Source: Antedon mediterranea (Eukaryota > Echinodermata > Crinoidea > Comatulida > Antedonidae). From it: a DNA stretch of 64,000 nt. Shown here in pieces: positions 60,186-64,000 of the stretch. The stretch's first letter is position 1. The number at the start of each line of letters is the position of its first letter. The stretch spans positions 6,517,001 to 6,581,000 of the forward strand of contig NC_092677.1 of NCBI RefSeq assembly GCF_964355755.1, written 5' to 3'. The notes beneath the pieces are model-generated. The model was given only the letters and a program-made list of their open reading frames with translations, made no database searches and was not told the origin of the DNA. The position numbers and the translations under genes were made by a program.

Positions 60186-60235
60186 TTGACATTTTTATTA
60201 ATACTAACTTTCATTTTCAACAATTAACGTTAATT

Positions 60236-60738
60236 TAACAAGTTTGTGTCCACTAGAACATACCATATTTACTAACTGAATACAGTATTACAATAAATAT
60301 AGTAACAATAATAAAAAAATATTTGTTTTCACAGTATTAATTAATAAACTTGTAAAGTAATTGAATTATATTAGTATTTGTATTAAATATATTAAACTGG
60401 TACCTAAAATGATGGTTTATTGCTTGATATAAAATCTTTTGTATGATCAGAGAAGCAGCACTGACGAGTCCAGTGTTCCGTCGAGTCTCGTCCTACGACG
60501 CTGTATTTAAACAAATCAGTTATTTAACTGACTTTATTATCTTATTATCTATACTGGGTAGATCCTATCTCAAAAGTACCCACAGAACCAATCACTGTAT
60601 AACTAATTGGCCTGAACTAATAAACTAATATTTAATCAACCGAATTGCCTGTTAAAGCGAGAGTTTAAAATAGTTAACTTTTCATAGGTACATCCGATAT
60701 AAACCGATTTGATGAACACTAATACGCGAGAAAAATGT
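60236..60738. other. No gene seen
   Basis: AT-rich. The 61-codon frame at 60443-60628 has no splice context or recognisable domain. Confidence 0.4.
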
Positions 60739-60740
60739 CA

Positions 60741-60790
60741 CTAGAATCAATTATGCCTATTTTTAAATAGGCGTAATTGATTCTAGTAAA
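60741..60790. repeat. Near-perfect short hairpin
   Basis: ACTAGAATCAATTATGCCTA pairs with TAGGCGTAATTGATTCTAGT through a TTTTTAAA centre. The only change is one T/G pair. About 50 bp. It could be a tiny foldback element or a structured transcript segment. Confidence 0.75.
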
Positions 60791-61965
60791 CATGTTATTA
60801 AGTAAACTCTAGTGTTTGCAAACGCTCGATTTTGCGCTTAAAGAACATCTTGCCCGAGGCAATATACAATAAAAAAAATTAACATTTATATTTTTTACGA
60901 TTTATTTACAAAGTGTGTGTACTAGAAATTTTCGCGATTTGCCAGACATTGTCAGAAAACTCATGACGTCAATTTGCGATGCACCTGTGACTTCACAGCA
61001 ATTTACGGCGACGGCTGTGCGGCGATATCCTTAATCTCGCGATGGTTCTGAAATCATACATCCCTAATACGTTGTTAAAATATAGTCCTCGGAAAAGTTG
61101 TCCTTTAATAGGCATGTCCATCTACACTGATTAGTTTCTAGCCCCAAAGTACCCGCAGAAACAACTATTACCAACCAACCAATATACTGGGCTTAAGCCT
61201 TGTTAACCAATGGATTAAACTGATAAACAGAATTAAATGAGAGATGTCATTACAGTATATAATTATTATAACGAGATGATGGTAAAATATTCAGAAATGC
61301 CGGAGGCCATCACCGCCTAATGATTGTTTATTTTTTGAAAATAAATATTATAATGAGATGTGCGTGTAGAATGAATTATGCATATTATATTTATTAACAA
61401 TATAATATTTGTTTGATAATAATATCTTAGCATGGAACAATTTTGCATGCGATGCGAAGATCCAATATGTTTACAATATGCTTTATACATTTAAATATTC
61501 ACTTTTTTGGTTGGTTAAGCTAAGGATGTTTATGTTTGAATACAAAGAAATCCGATAGCATAATGCTGCTCCTTTGTAACAATATTTTGTTTCCTACGCT
61601 GTAATTATGTTCCCTTTTTTTGGACGGTTAGGGTGTTTTTTGGGGGTTTTTAATTGTAAATGCAAAATCAATAATAGTATATTTACAATTTTTGGATTGT
61701 TAAGAATGTTTATTTTTATGGTGTTTAATTGTTTAAAAAAACCTATATATTGTATCTTACATGATTTTTACACTTATATTCAATCTATTAAAAACCTATA
61801 ATGCCCATTTACACGTGTATTAACAATTCAATTCATCATTTTGTTTGAGAGGCTTTTTTATAGTATGACAATAATTGTGATAACTACTGTATGCAGACTC
61901 ATATCTTAGAAGAAGTAGAAGAAATTCACGAATTTTGTGTGGACTTTTTGGCATTTATGTATTAT
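60791..61965. other. No gene seen
   Basis: AT-rich with several TATAAT/TTATTA runs. The frames at 61607-61801 are Phe/Leu-rich and have no supporting splice sites. Confidence 0.4.
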
Positions 61966-62190
61966 CTATTTACCGTGCAGGATGTGTTTATATATTTTGC
62001 TGTGCGAAACCGTATCTTGTTCAAAATACAATACATTTCTAATTAGATAGTAATTGTAATCCATTAAATATAGATAAGCTCCGTCAATGTAAAAGTAGTC
62101 ATGCGGCAGTAAACAATACTCCAATACTCCGCGAGTTTTTTTTACAGTATCTGTATAAATACTACTGCCGGATACCGTATCGCCTGAGGC
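61966..62190 (-). CDS. Candidate terminal exon, unrecognised
   Basis: On the minus strand an acceptor-like ATACATACATTATAG at about 62205-62191 leads into a ~75-codon frame (WNASGDTVSGSSIYTDTVKK ... HILHGK) ending in TAG. Composition is more protein-like than neighbouring frames, with Gly, Asp, Ser and Tyr well spread. No upstream exon can be paired with confidence and no family is recognised. Confidence 0.25.
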   Translation of the reverse strand, partial: ASGDTVSGSSIYTDTVKKTRGVLEYCLLPHDYFYIDGAYLYLMDYNYYLIRNVLYFEQDTVSHSKIYKHILHGK

Positions 62191-64000
62191 ATTCCAGCTA
62201 TAATACATACATACATATAATATAACAATTAAAATGAAAAGGAAACCGATGTTTCAGGCACCTACCAAATTATAAAGTATCGTAATACCATGTGGTTACA
62301 AGTTTACTGCAAATTATTCATATTGTGGACTTTTTCAATTGTCTTCTTTTTTTTGTTTGTGAAGATGATAGTATTAATTTACTATTAATAACAGTTTGAG
62401 TAGCCTACTTTCATTATTGAAAGATAATCGTTTCAATACTATATTGCAGAAATTGAATACTGCATAAAAGCTAGATCAAGACGGTATTAAACAGCCAGAA
62501 AGAAATAATATTTTCCAAGTCTATAATCACATGACATAATCCAAAGAGCAAGATTATTATTGCTCTTAATAAACATTACGTCATTTGATTGGATTGGATT
62601 CACCAGAGGCTGCGTCACAGTTCGTTATATGATACACCACATGGGATAGGCCTACAGCACCGCGAATCAGGTGAAGGGTATTTTGTCTTTGAAAATATAT
62701 ATCTTTAAAATCACAAACATTTCCTCTCTCATCTGTTTGAAGCCTCTTTATACTATGAAAATATCGATTTGCTGTCGTCATCAACAGCTGCAGACTTGTT
62801 CAACGAAAATTCTATATTATCCTACAGTTATATTGTCAGTATTATTTAAAATATCGCGTTTTACATATCCACGATCGCTTACAACCTCAGGGTTCTTTAA
62901 AATAAACGTGACGTCGATCTTCAAAATTATTCAATATTTTGAGAAACCCAAACCCGTGTATAAACAGAGGTACGGTTCCAGCTATTCAAGAAAAGTCTGG
63001 CCTTCGGTCTCCCGCTTCTTCCCAAGCATATCGGCAGACAGCATGTGTGGACGTGCGTGTGTATTGGATCAGCGCGCAGACTTTTATTGTTTTTTGCCTT
63101 CGAATGAAATAGTAATAATAAAGTCGTGTGTACGAAACACGTATACGTAAGCACGATAAAGAACAGATCATTATTTTTTTCTTCAAAAAGTAGGGTAGCC
63201 GCGTCACACTTGATTGCTATCGGATAGACATGATAGTGCAGTACACGGGGGTTTCGACACGAATTTCCCCAGTTCGTATGGTCAGAAGATTGTGCCATAT
63301 AATTCTAATAGATAAGTTTGTAGCCTAATGAAACAATTGTTTATTTACCTTTATTTGATTTAAAACGCACGTAAACAAAATGTTTAGAATAAAAGAAACA
63401 ACCTTTATCATAAATAATATGAATTTATTTTATTCGTTTTTAAATTAAACTAATAACTAGGTATGTTGCATGCGAAAGAAACATCTTAAACTACTACGGG
63501 TAAGAAATATAGTATTTAATGTTTTTTCTGTCATATAAAGATAATTTTAAAATGATGATTTTTTTTTGTGGAAAACGTAATAAATAAAATTCCCTTCTGT
63601 CAAAACTAAAAACGTCAACAAAAATGGATCAAACTAAGCGCACCAAGATAATAACTTAAGATGTCGTCATCATAAAACCGAACGTCTGCAGCGAGATAAT
63701 GAGAAAACATATCGTATTTTACAATCCCCCGTCTTTCATGATAATCGTACATTTTCCAGTTGATGATACCAAGAACCGTCATTACGTAATGAATTTAAGC
63801 ATAACCGAAAACGTTTGTTTTTTTATATACAGTACTTTGCATAGGCATAATTACTTATTATCAGGATTTGAAATTAGGCGGTTTTTGAAAAAGCTTCTGT
63901 TTATGCTAAATCGTCTTCATTGCTTTTTGTAGGCTCTATTAAAAATTGCAGTAAAATGTATTTAAATGAGGAGATTAGAAAAGCAGGAAAGCCCTGAGCC
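62191..64000. other. Right end of window, no confident gene
   Basis: The overlapping frames at 62581-62784 (minus), 62671-63150 (plus) and 62927-63298 (minus) compete on both strands, and none shows a recognisable domain. The ~62930-63290 stretch is GC-richer, so a real exon or promoter-proximal sequence could lie here. Nothing can be supported beyond that. Confidence 0.35.

Noticed and set aside
62671-63298. Overlapping 159-codon plus and 123-codon minus frames
   Set aside because: Both strands are open over the same DNA, neither has a recognisable domain or a supporting splice partner. Retained only as an uncertain region.

Overview
This is a eukaryotic, AT-rich, intron-bearing window dominated by transposable elements. 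It looks like a marine invertebrate deuterostome, most likely an echinoderm or a close ambulacrarian. The grounds are the dense scatter of the palindromic word TAGGCCTA, SINEs that look like the Deu type, TTAA- and TA-flanked MITEs, CR1/L2-like LINE tails, and a clear metazoan ovo/OVOL gene. There is no bacterial-style gene packing. Most open frames are chance frames or frames inside tandem repeats. Species assignment is inference.

Layout. (1) 2.88-3.90 kb, plus strand: the last two coding exons of a single-pass membrane protein whose 5' part lies upstream. (2) 6.77-8.04 kb, plus strand: a probable small two-exon gene with a 160-codon basic, Pro/Ser-rich ORF. (3) 9.0-18 kb: MITEs, a 1,005-bp foldback element with a 9-bp target duplication, direct repeats, and scrambled copies of ovo sequence. 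(4) 19.2-21.5 kb, minus strand: a complete three-exon ovo/OVOL-type zinc-finger transcription factor, the best-supported gene here. (5) 22-38.8 kb: repeat territory. It has TTAA MITEs (one nested in another element), a ~145-bp tandem array, a LINE 3' end, a decayed foldback cassette (32.7-36.4 kb) with long inverted repeats around a broken gene of the HEQNN/DTDV/Cys-rich protein class, and a 2.3-kb element with GCGGCCGC-containing ends and an internal minisatellite. (6) 39.13-56.86 kb, plus strand: a complete nine-exon gene for an unrecognised ~414-residue protein made of a disordered basic N-terminus followed by acidic amphipathic helices. Its introns carry a 21-bp satellite with higher-order structure, several SINEs, a three-level nest of insertions, a minisatellite and paired MITEs. 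(7) 57-64 kb: no convincing gene. It holds MITE relics, an ACGTTG-rich tandem array, a short near-perfect hairpin and a few weak exon candidates.

The genes do not form a pathway. The window is three or four unrelated host genes set in a mobile-DNA background. The mobile layer gives the most unusual observations: the foldback element with its palindromic subterminal repeats, the HEQNN-type cassette, the nested insertions, and the rearranged ovo fragments 9-11 kb from the intact gene.
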